This document shows, in pieces, positions 11,218 to 23,793 of a stretch of 64,000 bases of DNA (the stretch's first letter is position 1; the number at the start of each line of letters is the position of its first letter). Source of the DNA: Calendula officinalis (lineage: Eukaryota; Streptophyta; Magnoliopsida; Asterales; Asteraceae). The notes beneath the pieces are model-generated. The model searched no databases, was not told the DNA's origin, and saw only the letters and a list, made by a program, of their open reading frames with translations. Made by a program: the position numbers and the translations under genes. The stretch covers positions 61,947,845-62,011,844 of the forward strand of contig OY970823.1 in NCBI GenBank assembly GCA_963853835.1, in the 5' to 3' direction.

Positions 11218-12496
11218 ACACCTTTTTTGGCATCTACTTGTAATATGTGACTAGCAGATCACATGTCATGATAATATCGTTTAACTTTATTTGTGATTTA
11301 TCTGAAAAAATGTCATTTCCAATATTTGAGTGTAGGATTTGAAAAATACTAGTTTTGTAGCCTTCTTTTTGAATTTGAAGTTCTCTTATTAAAGTTTTAA
11401 ATTATTACTTATTTTTGTTGGGCAAATACCTAATGTGTACTTCAATTAAAACATGCATAAGTACATTTGAAGTGTGTACAAATGAAAGAAATTGACCTTG
11501 TGACTGCTAAGAAGTTATTTAGGAACCTTTACTATTAAAGCATCAATAGATGGTTAATGTTTATATCATTGTTATTTATAATTATTGTTTGTGAGGTTTG
11601 CGTTACTTTTGCTTATATTTAATGTGAGATATAATAAAAGAAACAAAACTATGCAGTATAAATATCAGTGTAGTTATGATGAAACATTTCAAGGGTTTCT
11701 GATGAACAATAAGTATAAAAAGACTGACATACTAAGATATCATCTTTTGAGAGGCTAGAGCCAACATATCATACACAAAGTATAAAACGGGATATTTATA
11801 AGAACTACTAAAATACCAACTATTTTTGATATTTTTATATATCTATGTGTTTTATAAATTAATGCAACAATAAGAATTATTGTACTATTAGGCTCATTTT
11901 TATCGTATTTCATTTTAGTAGTAAATTATCCTATATATACAATAAGCATGCAATTATTACTGTTCATTACACTTTTAAAACTCAGTTTACATATCCCCAT
12001 TCCGTTGTGTTGTACATGTGGGCTTCTCTTTTGTCATTTTAACTCTCATTAATAATACATATCAAGTGCCAATTCTGTCATAGGGGAATTCTCCTCCACA
12101 TCCAACCTCAAGCTCTAATATTATAATTTGTCATATGTAATTGTATTTACAACTTCTTAAGTTCACTAAATTTATTAAGGATTTTGTTAATACGTTAGGA
12201 TACATTATATCAAATTTAATTTTCTCCCCAAACAAATTGTTAATAAAAAGTTATAATTATTATATTATTTAGAGTAATGATATATTAAAATCAAGGAATA
12301 ATATTAAGAGTGATAATTAGTGGATTACACATGTCATCTTATCAAGTGCATAAGACTATAAGTATGACCAAATGGTAGGACAATCCATATGAAATTTAAT
12401 ATTTATTGGGTTTTGGTAATCATTGCTCTTAGCCTATAGTTAAAAATAATCAACACTTCGCTTGGAATTTGTCAGAATCATATGCCAATTACATAA

Positions 12497-12528
12497 CCTC
12501 GCAGCGAAGCGCGGCTTGACAATACTCG
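12497..12528 (+). mobile_element. possible Helitron 3' terminus
   Basis: A GC-rich hairpin (CCTCGC AGCGAA GCGCGG) is followed 8 nt later by CTCG and then T. This is close to the plant Helitron ending (hairpin, short spacer, CTRR|T), but CTCG is not a perfect CTRR. No matching 5' TC end was identified. Confidence 0.3.
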
Positions 12529-12687
12529 TTTTTGGAAAATAAAGATTTCATATCAATCAAGTGTAAGTGAAATTAAGATGATATTTGTAATTTTGCAGTC
12601 ATTAGTTAATAATTAAGGGTAAAAAATACAAAGTTTAAACATTTATACCAAATAACCCATATTTTAGGGGTATCTTTGAAAAATATT

Positions 12688-12822
12688 TTATTAAATCCTA
12701 TTATGTAAAATTCCATTTCCGTTGCTTCTCTCATGAATAGTAAAGAGTTTAAATATTTTATTAAATCCCATTATGTAAAATATTTTATTAAATCCCATTA
12801 TGTAAAATATTTTATTGAGTGT
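12688..12822. repeat. AT-rich short tandem repeat
   Basis: The unit ATTTTATTAAATCCCATTA plus TGTAAAAT (27 bp) occurs two and a half times at 12755-12822. A diverged copy lies at 12688-12712. Confidence 0.75.
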
Positions 12823-12844
12823 GGTAAATGTATTATAGAGTAAA

Positions 12845-14044
12845 GAGTTTAAATGTAAGAATGGTCCCTGTGGTTTGGCCAAATTGCATGTTTGGTCCCT
12901 GTGTTTTATTAAGTGCAAGCGCGATACCTATGGTATGCATTTTTGTGCACTCATGATCCCTCCGCCCTAACGCTGTTAGCTTTCTGTCGTTAGTGGGAGG
13001 CATATGCCCCTCACATGAGGGCAGTTTGGACATTTTGCATCTGATGTTCTTCCCCAATTTAAAAACCCTTCTTCTTCATCCCCAAATCTTCTTTTTCCTT
13101 TCTTCAGATCCATTTGTTTAAATTCTTCACCTAAATGTAAATCGCCTAATTGTTCACCATTGTTCAGATCCTCTGTACGACCCTCTTAAAATCTCATCTT
13201 CACCGGAAATCGCAGGAAACACCAACACGGTGAACCACACAATTGAAACCCGGAAATCACAGATCTCCATCCCTTTATTAAGCTCAGATCTCCGTCGACT
13301 TCCAGATCTCTGTCATCTAGGCCAGATCTTGTTCAGGCCGTATCTCCGGCGACTTTGATTTTTGATGGAAAATCGAACACACACAAAATCGAAGAGATGG
13401 AGAACAATAAATCGATGACCTGACGTTGAAAAAACACAACATCGCTTCTGTTGGGAATGTCGTCTGCTCACTTGACGAAGGTGGTGGCCGGGAAAAAGGT
13501 ATTCGACGGAGCTTTGTTGCTTCTGTCGGAACGTAGTAGTCTGCTACTAAATAGCAAATCGAATCTGAAGCTAAACATCAAACTTCAAATCAAAATTGGT
13601 TATGTTATTTCACATAAAAAATAGTGGAGTTCGTATTTTCGTTTGATACTTTACAGTTGTGGAAGAAAGTGATAGTGATGGTGTTTGAATACTCCTTTAA
13701 CCATTTTGGTGTTAATTTCACAGAAAAAAAAATTACAGTGAGACTTTGCTAACAATCAATGGGATTTGTATGAGTTAATCTGCCATTTTTTGGAATCGAA
13801 GAATTTGATTATTTGGCCAAATTTTAAAGAGATTATGGGGCTGCAATTAAATTGATTTGGGGAAGAAGATAGTGAAGAAGAACAGATCAAAATGACTAAA
13901 ATACCCCTAACTAACGGACTTGACTTAACAGCGTTAGGGTGGAGGGACCATGAGTGCGCAAAAATGCATACCACGAGTACCGCGCCTGCAGGGATCAAAC
14001 GTGCAATTTGACCAAACCACAGGGACCATTCTTGCAGTTAACTG
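12845..14044. mobile_element. non-autonomous Mutator-like element (MULE), 1200 bp
   Basis: Terminal inverted repeats of about 130 bp begin GAGTTTAAATGTAAGAATGG (left) and, inverted, CAGTTAACTGCAAGAATGG (right). Both continue through GGTCCCTGTGGTTTGG, TATGCATTTTTG and CCCTAACGCTGTTA. A 9-bp direct repeat, TAGAGTAAA, flanks it at 12836-12844 and 14045-14053. Long inverted repeats with a 9-bp TSD are the Mutator pattern. The interior (about 13050-13900) has no transposase but holds UTR-like CT-rich sequence, so it may carry captured gene DNA. The element ends about 220 bp downstream of the kinesin stop codon. Confidence 0.85.
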
Positions 14045-14266
14045 TAGAGTAAATATAACACTTAAAAAAGGCGTAAAACATAATATTCATATGGTTAAAA
14101 AAGAAGTATAACATAAAAACTGATTGCATCAAATTAGTAGGAAAAAACTGAACTTGGACTCTTGTTATCCTGCTAAACTTTACCTCCAATATTATCAAAT
14201 AAACACAAAAATGATATGAAACGCCTTCATCAAGTTATGTACAAAAATAAAATTCAAGAAAATCAA

Positions 14267-17200
14267 TTACCCCTTTAAAGCAAGCTGCTTTTTGAGATTA
14301 AGAATTTCAGTTCCATTTGAGACTAACTGATTCTTTAACTTATTTGTAGCATCAGTAAATTGTTTATGCATGTAATCTTTCTCCTGCATTTCTTCTTTAA
14401 ATCTTACCCGAATGCTGTCCAATTTTGTTTGTGCACCGTTTAATCTCATCCTTATTTTTGCTATTTCTATGCTCTTTTTCACCTCATCCTGTTCATATAT
14501 ATCACATTTTAAATTTATTTTATCTTCATATATTATTTTATCTTTTACTTGTGGACATATTTTTATGCTGTTTAAATTTAATTTGAAGTTTGTTTTCTAA
14601 TTCTGTTTCTCTAATGCATTATATTAATATTAGACTTTTATCTGACTCAAAATATAAATAAAAAATAAATAAAACTTACATTATGTTTCTTGGCTTGTAT
14701 AGTGGATAGCTGCATTATCAATTCCTCAACTTCAGCATTCTTGTTTGAAAGCTAATCATATTATATTAAGTTAATATCAAATAAAATCCCAAATACCAAC
14801 ATTAATTAAATTAAAGCTCTGATTTTTTATACCTTTTCATTACATTTTTCAATGAGCAATTGCTGCTCGGCCTTAAGATTCTGCAATTCTTCAAGTTGGG
14901 CCATTACCTCATCTCGGTTTTTTGAAATTTCAAGAAGCCGATTTTGCAATTTCTGTAAAATTAAGTTTATAAAATTAGTGTTAAATGCAAAATATATTTG
15001 TTTAATGGTGAACAAGGCACTTATATTTTTTATAAAAATAAAATAAAAACCTGGATTTCGTCCATTGGTACTGATGTTTGACCAAACTCGTTGACTTTGA
15101 CTGACAGGTCATCTCTTTCCTTACTAAGTACACTTAAATCCATCCGAAGTTTGTCAACTTCTTCACATGCGTTTCGATGATTTAATGAAACAGTTTCTAG
15201 TTTTGACTTCAAAGCCTGAATGATTGATTAATTATCAGTAACAAATTGTAACAATTATATATAATTAAAGATTTAATTCATAATTATAAAAACTTACATC
15301 TTCAGATATTCTTTTGTGTTCATCAAATAATTTGAAATCATTCTTTAATTTCTCAATTTCAAGTGATTTCTCCACACTGCTTGCTTCCTCAACTTGTATT
15401 TTCTCCTCTACAAAAGCCAGTTTTTTGTTGATGACGTGGCATTCTTCTCTGCATGCCTTCAGTTCATTTCTCAACTTAAAAATAACAATAACCACACAAT
15501 AATCAAATATACAATCATATATTGTGATTATAAGATATAAAAATAAATAAAATTAAAATTAACTTTCACCTTTGAGATTGTATCTGTTAATATAGCAATT
15601 TCGTCACTATATAGCTTTGATTTGCTTTCAATGGCTTCAACTGAAGCTTTTTCTTTGGTGGACCAAATTGCCCTTTCTTCTTCAATTGCCAAAAGAGCAT
15701 CAGTAAGTTCCTGCATATTACAAAATATATATTATGTAAAAATAAACTCGTTTATTTTTAATTCGATTAATAAATATTAAATAAACACATTTTTTAACTA
15801 ATACCATTGCCATTTCTTCCTTTTCCTCCAATAATTTACTGATAGAGGTATTTGCATTCTGATTATTTTGTGCTGCTTGTTCTAAATCAGCCCTCTAAAA
15901 AATAATAAAATCGTGATTTTAATATTTTTTAAAATATTGGAAAATAATTAAAGTAATAAACAATTGTTATAGCTTACAAGACTTGAAACCAGTTCCTCTG
16001 ATGCTTGCAATTCTGAATTTGAAAAATCTAATTTTTCAGATAATTCTTGAATTTCAAGGTCTAGATTTTCAGATCTTAACAGCAATTGTTGTTTTTCATC
16101 ATCAACAGTTGCTAATTTTTCTTCTAGAGAACCTATAGTAGCTTCCATTTCAAATGCAAGAACTTCAAGTTTTCTGTATTCTTCCTGGTCAACAGTATCA
16201 ACTTTGACTTTTCTGTGGTCAAACATATTCGAGCTTCTATCCATAACTGAATCTCGTCTTCTACCAGCAATTGATTCACGTTTGTTTATATCACGTTCAA
16301 GAACAGATTTTTGACTGTGTAAACGTTTTATTTCTCTCTCTGCAGATGCTTTTTCACTCTATATATAAAAGGTAAAATTATTTTAAAATAATTAAATTAA
16401 TTATTAAGAAATGAGATATTAATATTATATTACCTCTAATTTTGTTTTCTCTTGAATGGTATTCCTCAACTTGGATTCTGTTTCTTTAAGTTTTGTTTTT
16501 GTTTTTTCAAGATCTTTTCTCATACTTTCTTTCTCCTTAACTAACGCAGATGATGATAAATCATTTTGGAGTGTTTTTACTTGAAATATTAACTCATTTC
16601 TTTCCATTTCATGATTTTCAGAAATTTCCTGAAAACAAAAATCAAAACTTTGTTTACTTACTAAAAAAAATAAATAAATAAAAACTTCATGGAAATGAAT
16701 TACATACTGTTAAAGCACGTTCTAAATTTTCATTATTTAAGCATGCTTCTTCAATCCTTTTTAGTAGGTCTTCAGATTGATTGTACATAAAAAGCTACAA
16801 CAACGTTTAATCTCATAATTCCGATAAAAAGATTTAATTTTTCACATATATAATATTTTTATTTCATAAATATGATTATGAAATAATATCATACCTTTTC
16901 ATGTTCAAGTTCATCTATTTTGCCTTTCATCGAGCAATGAATTTTTTCGTAGTCACCAAGTAATTTTTTTATTTGAATAAAATCAGGGGAACAGAACGAT
17001 TTGACATCCTGCAAACATGTGATACCTCATAATATTAGCATCATATTCATATTATCATCATATATGATATACCAGATTATAATTTTAATTTTATAAAGAT
17101 TAATAATTTGAAATTACTCACATAAATAAGGTCTGATAATGCACAACAACTTTGCATATGTTCATCTGTCATTGACTCAACAACGGTTTTTGAATGATGT

Positions 17201-19329
17201 AGGTCTAATGTTATTTCTTGAACTTCTGCAGATAACTTCCTCAAAACTTCACTGTTTTCATCCTACATAGCATTATTTTTAAAATAGTTTAATGATTTAA
17301 ATTAACTTCTGCACTTATTATTATTGTTATATTAATAATTTATGAAATAGAAACTATTAGCATGAAATTAGGTGGATACCATTAAAGCAAGTTGTTGACG
17401 AGCTAAACAGGTTTCCTCCTGTGCAGCTAGAAGCTCCATTTGTAGCTACAAAATACCAAGTTACAAAAAAATAAAAATAAATAAAATAATAATAATAATA
17501 ATATATAGAAAATCACCATAGAAACGTATTACAATGATAAAATTATACTGCTTTGTTGTAATAAAGTTTAATTAAAAAGAAAGAACCAGGAATTCATGAA
17601 GTCAAACAGTCAAACCTCTTCTAGCTTATTATTTGAATTTATATTTTCCTCTGTTTTTAATTCAGCAACAGACTCCAAATTATGTAAGCTTGATGACCTC
17701 TCCATCTCCAACATTGAGATCTAATAAATTAACAAAACATTAATATCGAAACTCATTCCTTAAAGATAAATTACGATGAAAAAATAAATTAAAAATGAAT
17801 AAAATAAACCTTTTCCTGAAGTTGCTTGATGACTAAATCTGCCTCCATTTCCTGAACAGCTTTTCTATCGTTATCAGATGTGTAATTAGCTTCCTGGAGT
17901 CTTCTTGTTAAGTAGGCAATTTGTATTTCACTAGCTGTTTTCTTTTTTAACAAAATAAAAATAAATAAATAAATAATCAACATTATGAGACAAAAGGTTA
18001 AAGGATACTATATTTATTTTTAATATTTTTTTAAAGCAGCAGATAGTACACTAACCTGAGTTTCAAACTGTATAAACAAATTCTCATATTCTGCACGCAT
18101 TTCTGTTAATTCACCACTTTCCTGCAAGCAAAATAGTTACTAGTGTGTGATCAAAGTATTGAACAAAAAAGTATAAAAGTAAGTAACCATAGTTAAGCTT
18201 CGTTTCTTAGTTGGTCCCCTTTTTCTGCTTGTAATATTAACCAATGACCATGGATTTGGTAGACCAAAATCACAACTTTTCTCCTGTTTGCATGCACTTG
18301 AAGTATCATTATTAACTAATTCCTCAAAAGGTAAAAGTGGGCCCCTTTCACGCTCTGTTTTAATAGGTCTTATTGCAGAAGCTTGTCCAGGAACAGTTGG
18401 AGGTAACTGAAACAGTTAAAAGATTGTATAATATAATATATAATATATTATGAAAACTATTTAAATACCTGATTTTTTATCTTTTTTGTAAGATTTCCTG
18501 GACACCATGTGTCACGTCTTTTATCCTTTTTGCGGTTATCATGAATTTCATCATCTCTAGCAGAACATAAAACCATAGAACTCAAATTTTGAATTTTTTT
18601 AGCTTGTTCTTGCAACATTTTATCTCTTTCAGCTTGAGCTTTTTTCTCTTCTTCTAGCTCTAAAGCTATTCTTTCTCTCTCCAGTTCACTCTACATAATA
18701 TAAATATAATTTTATTTACCAAATTATACAAAATGTTATTAAGTTTTATTTATCCACCTGCAACAATGTATTTCTCAAGTTGAGAATCTCTTCTCCTAGG
18801 TGGTCTGAATGTGAGCCCTAAAAAACGTATGGATAGATATTAACAAGTGCTGAAGTAATGTTTTTCTTCAAGCAATATTATGAATAGGTAACCTGTAATT
18901 TTGCTCGAAGTTCCTCAATTTCTTTTTTTTGGCGTTTTAATAAAGCAGCATCTGTCAAAATCTGTCAAATTTATAAATAAAGTTAAGAAAAATAAAGAAC
19001 GCAATAATATGAGATTTGTGTTAAATACAAATAAACAAACCTCATTCACATGAACACAGTTAGTTACACGTAAAGCTCTGCTTGCAAACTGAAGGCTGCT
19101 TTTAGTCTCATCAGCATGAATCTGCCATTTTTATTATTATATGAAGAAATAAAATTAATTATTAACTTAATAAACAAGAAATATGCATATTCATCTAATT
19201 TCACCTGTGCCAAAGTAATGTTACAAATAATTGCTGTATTTGCATTCCCACCGAGTGCAGGCTGCAAGATTCGTGTAAGTTTGCTGTCTCGATACGGTAC
19301 ATGGCCCCTGTATTGGATAATAATTAATA

Positions 19330-19388
<59 letters not shown>

Positions 19389-21343
19389 AAATTATATTCA
19401 AGGAAATTTGAAACTTGCCCTTGACTTTCAGCACCCTCACTAAGTTTTTTAATGACAGTGCCAAGTGTCATTAAACTTTTATTTATGTGGGACCCCTCTT
19501 TCAAACGAACACCTTCTGCACCAGTTTTAGCAGCTCGCTCTGATCCAGCAAGATCTACCAAATTCTTAATCCACAAATTACAATTATAAGTCAGTAATTA
19601 TTATCAAAACAAGAAAATTAATTGTTAAATAATATATATATATTATATATACCAAGACAGATACACGAACAGCATCACAAGAGCTCTCTGCGTATTCATC
19701 TTCAGCTTTATCCCTGCTCTCTATAATCTAAACAAACAGAAATTTCATCTTATCAGCTTCTGAAAATCTAAATAAATAAAAAAATTAAAAGGAAATAAGG
19801 AATAATAAGCATACCATTCGGAAAATGGTGTGGGACCTACTGCTGTGTAGATTCATATTTGTCTCCCCAATATGACGATGTGCTGCAATTTTTATAAAAT
19901 AAATTAAGCAGAAAAAACACTACAGATAATGAAAATGTGAAGTTGTATTAAAATTACCTTCACCGAACTCCATGAACTCGAGAACTTGTTTAGGGCTAGT
20001 AACAATTTCTTCTTTTAAACCAGCAACAAATATCCCACGCTACATATGAAAACATAATTAACAAATTATTTACCAATTTATAAAATTAAAAAATAGAAAT
20101 ATACAATTTGTACCTCGATGCTTTCGTGAATTTGCAGCTTTCGGTGTTCAGGAGCCAACAAATCATTAATTTCCTCATTGTAGATTTCCATGTATGACAT
20201 CCTCAAAAGAAACTCTCGTTCCATTTTCTTCAAGAAAAAAAAGGAAATAATTTAAGTTTCAAAATAGTTGATAGTTATGATTTGCAAAGATTAGTTACCT
20301 GTTGAATCATGTTAAACAGATCATGGACTGCTAAAGGGATAACTCCAGGTTCACCACTATATCCACGCATTGTATGTGTTTTTCCACTGTTGGTTTGCCC
20401 ATAAGCAAAAACAGTCCCTAAAAAAACCATGAAAAAAATAGATATACAAAGATTACTACATAGATAACCAAGAGTGACTGAGTGATTAAGGAATAGCATT
20501 AACAGATCATTGACAATTAAGGGCATGTTTGGGAAAGCTTATTTAAGGGGCTTTTAAGCTTATTAGCTTATTAAGCTCTAAAATTGCACTAATTTTCAAG
20601 CTTAATAAGCTAATAAGCTTAAAAGCCCCTTAAATAAGTTTTCCCAAACATGGCCTAAAAGCATACCATTAAATCCACCAACAGCTGCTGAAACAATATC
20701 TTTTGTTCTTGCCTCATAAACATCCACAGTTTTACAATCCTCCCCAAAAATCCGGTCTACAATACACCAATGAATAAAAATGGTATGCATCTAATACAAA
20801 TTAAAAAATAATTTAAGTATATAAAAACACTTGTGGCTCAAAAAGCTCAAAAAACGAGTCTATAAACTCGAACTCAGCTAGTTGATTAATTTCAAGCCTG
20901 TGTCTGTACTTGAATTTGAACCCGATAGAGCTCAATAGTTCTAAAAACAAATTGTACATTGATTCCAAACCGTTTGAGGAAAATTGATAATGGAAAACTG
21001 AAAATAAACTCCAAACCTTCGAATTGAATAGTGTAATGCTACTAGTCACAAATTACTAACAGAATCAGTAACCTAGTTATGTACCGAGTGCTAAATTTGA
21101 CCTAAAAGTACCAAATATCATACCGGAACCGATGTAATCGAATAACGCACAGCACACAGTCCATCAAACTTGGTCAAGTGTATGAGTTTTGATAAGAAAG
21201 CAGAGAAGTGAAATCGTACCGAAATCAAACTTGGTGGTAGGGTTTGCGAACAAGATGGAGTTGCCGGATATTCTCCAAGGGCTGGTTTTGGCATCTTCCG
21301 GCGACAGTGGTCTTGCTCTAACGGCGACGTTGATTCTCTCCAT
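14267..21343 (-). CDS. KIN7O: kinesin-like protein KIN-7O (CENP-E-type, long coiled coil)
   Basis: Thirty exons join in one frame to about 1281 aa: 21343-21220, 20756-20667, 20417-20299, 20227-20114, 20039-19958, 19882-19815, 19727-19653, 19564-19419, 19307-19205, 19121-19041, 18961-18893, 18817-18758, 18690-18469, 18406-18188, 18121-18056, 17941-17810, 17720-17616, 17445-17380, 17262-17122, 17008-16895, 16794-16708, 16628-16434, 16358-15978, 15894-15805, 15710-15570, 15474-15298, 15215-15051, 14952-14833, 14751-14680, 14488-14267. An N-terminal motor (1-325) has the P-loop GQTNSGKT (78-85), switch [11 protein letters not shown] (185-194) and switch II DLAGSE (228-233). The remainder is heptad-rich coiled coil (Glu/Lys/Leu). 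Length and start ([17 protein letters not shown]) fit the plant KIN-7O branch, plus-end microtubule motors related to CENP-E; a mitotic role is inferred. Intron 8 must use a GC donor (AAGG|GCAAGT), because the GT 4 nt later breaks the frame. No frame break was found. Confidence 0.94.
19331..19390. repeat. (AT)n-(CA)n microsatellite in kinesin intron 8
   Basis: About 22 AT repeats run directly into a CA run, within the GC-AG intron between exons 8 and 9. Confidence 0.9.
20521..20655. mobile_element. Tourist-like MITE, nearly perfect palindrome, in kinesin intron 2
   Basis: The 135-bp element folds back almost end to end. The left arm begins GGGCATGTTTGGGAAAGCTT and the right arm inverted begins GGCCATGTTTGGGAAAACTT. 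The arms share TTTAAGGGGCTTTTAAGC and TTATTAGCTTATTAAGCT around a short centre. TAA is present on both sides (20518-20520, 20656-20658), the TSD of PIF/Harbinger-derived MITEs. Its end lies 11 nt from the 5' splice site of intron 2 (20666). Confidence 0.85.
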
Positions 21344-21553
21344 CGTTGATCAAATTCGAGTTCGACAGAGCAGATGTTGCTTGAAAATTAGGGATTAGGA
21401 GGAGTAATGTGCCTGGAGATTGAAGAATTCTTTTTCCCGCCTTTAGCAGTCTCTGGTCAAATCCTTAGAAAATTGCGTTTTTGATCATCAAAAATGCAAG
21501 TAAACTGTATTTTTTTTATCAATTTTTGTCAAATACTCAATTTGTATTAAATA

Positions 21554-21817
21554 CTCCCTCCGTCCCACAAAAAACTTCCCATTTCACTCTAAACTTTTGT
21601 CACACAAAAAACTTCCCATTTTTCATATTTGGTGGGCTCCACCCAATAAAAAACTATTATTATTAAAAACCCCACCACTAATATTCACTAACTATCTTTC
21701 TCTCTCCAATCTAACCTTATATTTTAATCAAAAGTATTATCAATTACCCCACCACTAACTATTACCTAAAAACATGTGCAAAAGCCAAATGGGAAGTTTT
21801 TTGTGGGACGGAGGGAG
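21554..21817. mobile_element. Stowaway-like MITE, 264 bp
   Basis: Ends CTCCCTCCGTCCCAC and GTGGGACGGAGGGAG are inverted repeats, with TA on both sides. An internal direct repeat of AAAAAACTTCCCATTT lies near the left end. Relatives are at 41986 (truncated) and 59570-59821. It lies about 210 bp upstream of the kinesin start codon. Confidence 0.9.
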
Positions 21818-22561
21818 TATATTTTTAAAACACAATAACCAAATAATCAATTTTAAGTTGTAATCCTGAACACCCTTAAAATTAGATGCAAATTAGCTAT
21901 TGAATTTAAAAGAATCATCTACCATAATTATCAAAGACACAGTAGATAAATATTTTTTTTTGGTAAAGTTAAGGTTTCAATTTTGGGTCGATTAACTCGC
22001 CGGAAAACATATAAGTCAAAGCGGCCCCCCTATCTATTCTTAGCTTAAGTCATTGGCGATCGAACAGGATGGAGTTCACAAAATTATGCCTTAACATACA
22101 TGTCGAATGTCTTTCTGTAAACAATATCTCTACAGGTAGGAAAAACACATCTCATATAGCTTGACTTTGTCAAGATTGAGTATTACTTATTTTTGTTATT
22201 GGTGTTGTATATTGCTCAAATATTACAATAGAAATTACCACATAAAATTGACTTTTTTGGTGGTAAGTTTTATAGTTGACACAGATTGTCTCTTCAAACA
22301 CCGTAGGGGCAAATGCATAGAATGGTTTTTGACCACAAAACCTAGAAATATTCAACCAAATCCTTGTTAATATTCACGAGTTACTCCCCAAAATCAAGAA
22401 TATAATTATAATAACTAAGCTATACTCTCTTGTTCATGTCAATGTTTTTTTGTTTCTGTCATTCTTTTTAACAGTTCCAATAAAAACAAAAGTTACCTCT
22501 TATAAGATCTAGACACCCTCAACCTAACTCCTTTTACATTCTCCTTACTCAACAAACAAAT
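21818..22561. other. intergenic between kinesin and USP gene
   Basis: AT-rich, with no recognised gene or repeat. It probably holds the USP-gene promoter; the CTTATTC-like pyrimidine tract at 22480-22555 resembles a leader. Confidence 0.35.
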
Positions 22562-23793
22562 ATGCTTTCATCCATAACCATACATTGGCAAAACCACATG
22601 CACCACCGCCGCCGCCTCCACAGAGACCACCACCACCTGCAACCACCGACAAACCACCACCTGCAGCCGCCAACAAACCACCACCGCAGATGTTTGGGCC
22701 GTGATTTAGGCCCAAAAGAGTCACAAGAACCATTTGAAAGAAAACATGTGGTTATAGTAATGGATGCAATGAAAGAGTTTTCAGTAGAGACACTTGAATG
22801 GGTGTTGAAAAACATCGCACTCGATACTTGTTGCACTATTACTCTTTTGGGTGTCAAACCATGGCTAACTTTCGTCCGTAAGTACAATTATAAAATTTAA
22901 CATTTATTATATATTCTTTTTGTAATATGATTGTAAATTTATGTGAACACATTTTCGTGATTGTAGTTTCTTGCAAAACTGAGGCAGACATATGGACAAT
23001 GAACATACAAGATCTATTGAGTATGAAAGACACCAATGATGCAAGGTATCAAAAAGCTCAAGGACTAATTGATCTTTGTGTGAAATATAAGGTACTGTAT
23101 TGTATTTTGAAAAATAATTATTAATTAAATTATAAACTTATAAGCATTCATTAGTCTAAATTCTTCCCTTTTTTTAGGAATATCCATTACTCATGTAACA
23201 AATTCAACTAAAATCTCCTTTCCAAAACAAAATATCCCTCTCTTATTCACCGCCTATTCACCGCCTTTAAAACTGTTATTATCAAAACCCTTTTTTATAT
23301 CAAGATTTGGTTGTTTGGTTGGGGTACTAATATCTCATAGGGTCTATACCCATTACCAAACACAACCTTAAAGTCGAATCTCACACCGAATAATTGGCTT
23401 AGGTTGCACCAAATATAGAAAGTGGGCAAGGGTTTCCAAGACGATTACTAGTTCTTGAAAGAATCACAAGCACCTATGCAACATGGGTCGTTTTCGATAG
23501 GTACAAAGAATTCATTTTTGAGTATTTCTATGTTATAAAAAACATAATATCCAAAATATAATTGTAAACATGAGTTATACAGGCATCATAACAAGAAGGA
23601 TGTAGAATATGTTGCCAAAAAAGTGCCGTGCAACATTCTTGTGATGAACAACAATGGTGAGGCAGATATGATAAGAGGTCGTTCAACAGATTTTGAAAGC
23701 AATCCAGACATTTTTACACCTTCAACTACACCCAAACTCAAGTTAATGCTTTCTGATGATTACAAGAAGAAGCTAAACTTCATAAGCCCTTGA
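22562..23793 (+). CDS. universal stress protein (UspA) domain protein with His-rich N-terminus
   Basis: Four exons join in frame (22562-22877, 22967-23091, 23403-23500, 23583-23793) to 249 aa. Residues about 1-45 are rich in His, Arg and Pro, with a short duplicated block HLQPPTNH. The UspA-like fold follows: the first strand HVVIVMDAMKEFS, then ETLEWVLKNIAL, the helical segment KAQGLIDLCVKYK, then SGQGFPRRLLVLERI, ATWVVFDRHHNKKD and the last strand VPCNILVMNNNGEADM. This alpha/beta fold is the one found in plant UspA proteins and at the N-terminus of some receptor-like cytoplasmic kinases. No kinase domain follows, as the frame ends at FISP. The nucleotide-binding G-loop is not clear, so ATP binding cannot be assumed. 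The biochemical role is unknown. Confidence 0.82.

Larger units (their letters stand above)
11218..12844. other. intergenic between NEP1 and the MULE
   Basis: It begins with the NEP1 3' UTR. No gene is evident from about 11450. Near 12493-12528 there is a possible Helitron 3' end and at 12688-12822 a short AT-rich tandem repeat; both are listed separately. Confidence 0.4.

Noticed and set aside
14412..15502. Plus-strand frames in the kinesin stalk
   Set aside because: Shadows of coiled-coil exons on the opposite strand.
22545..22887. Minus-strand frames opposite the UspA gene
   Set aside because: Cys/Trp/Arg-rich readings of the CAC-rich exon; no motif or splice partner.
23092..23402. Possible MITE inside UspA intron 2
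   Set aside because: The right part (ATTACCAAACACAACC) resembles a MITE end, but no matching left terminus or TSD could be found.
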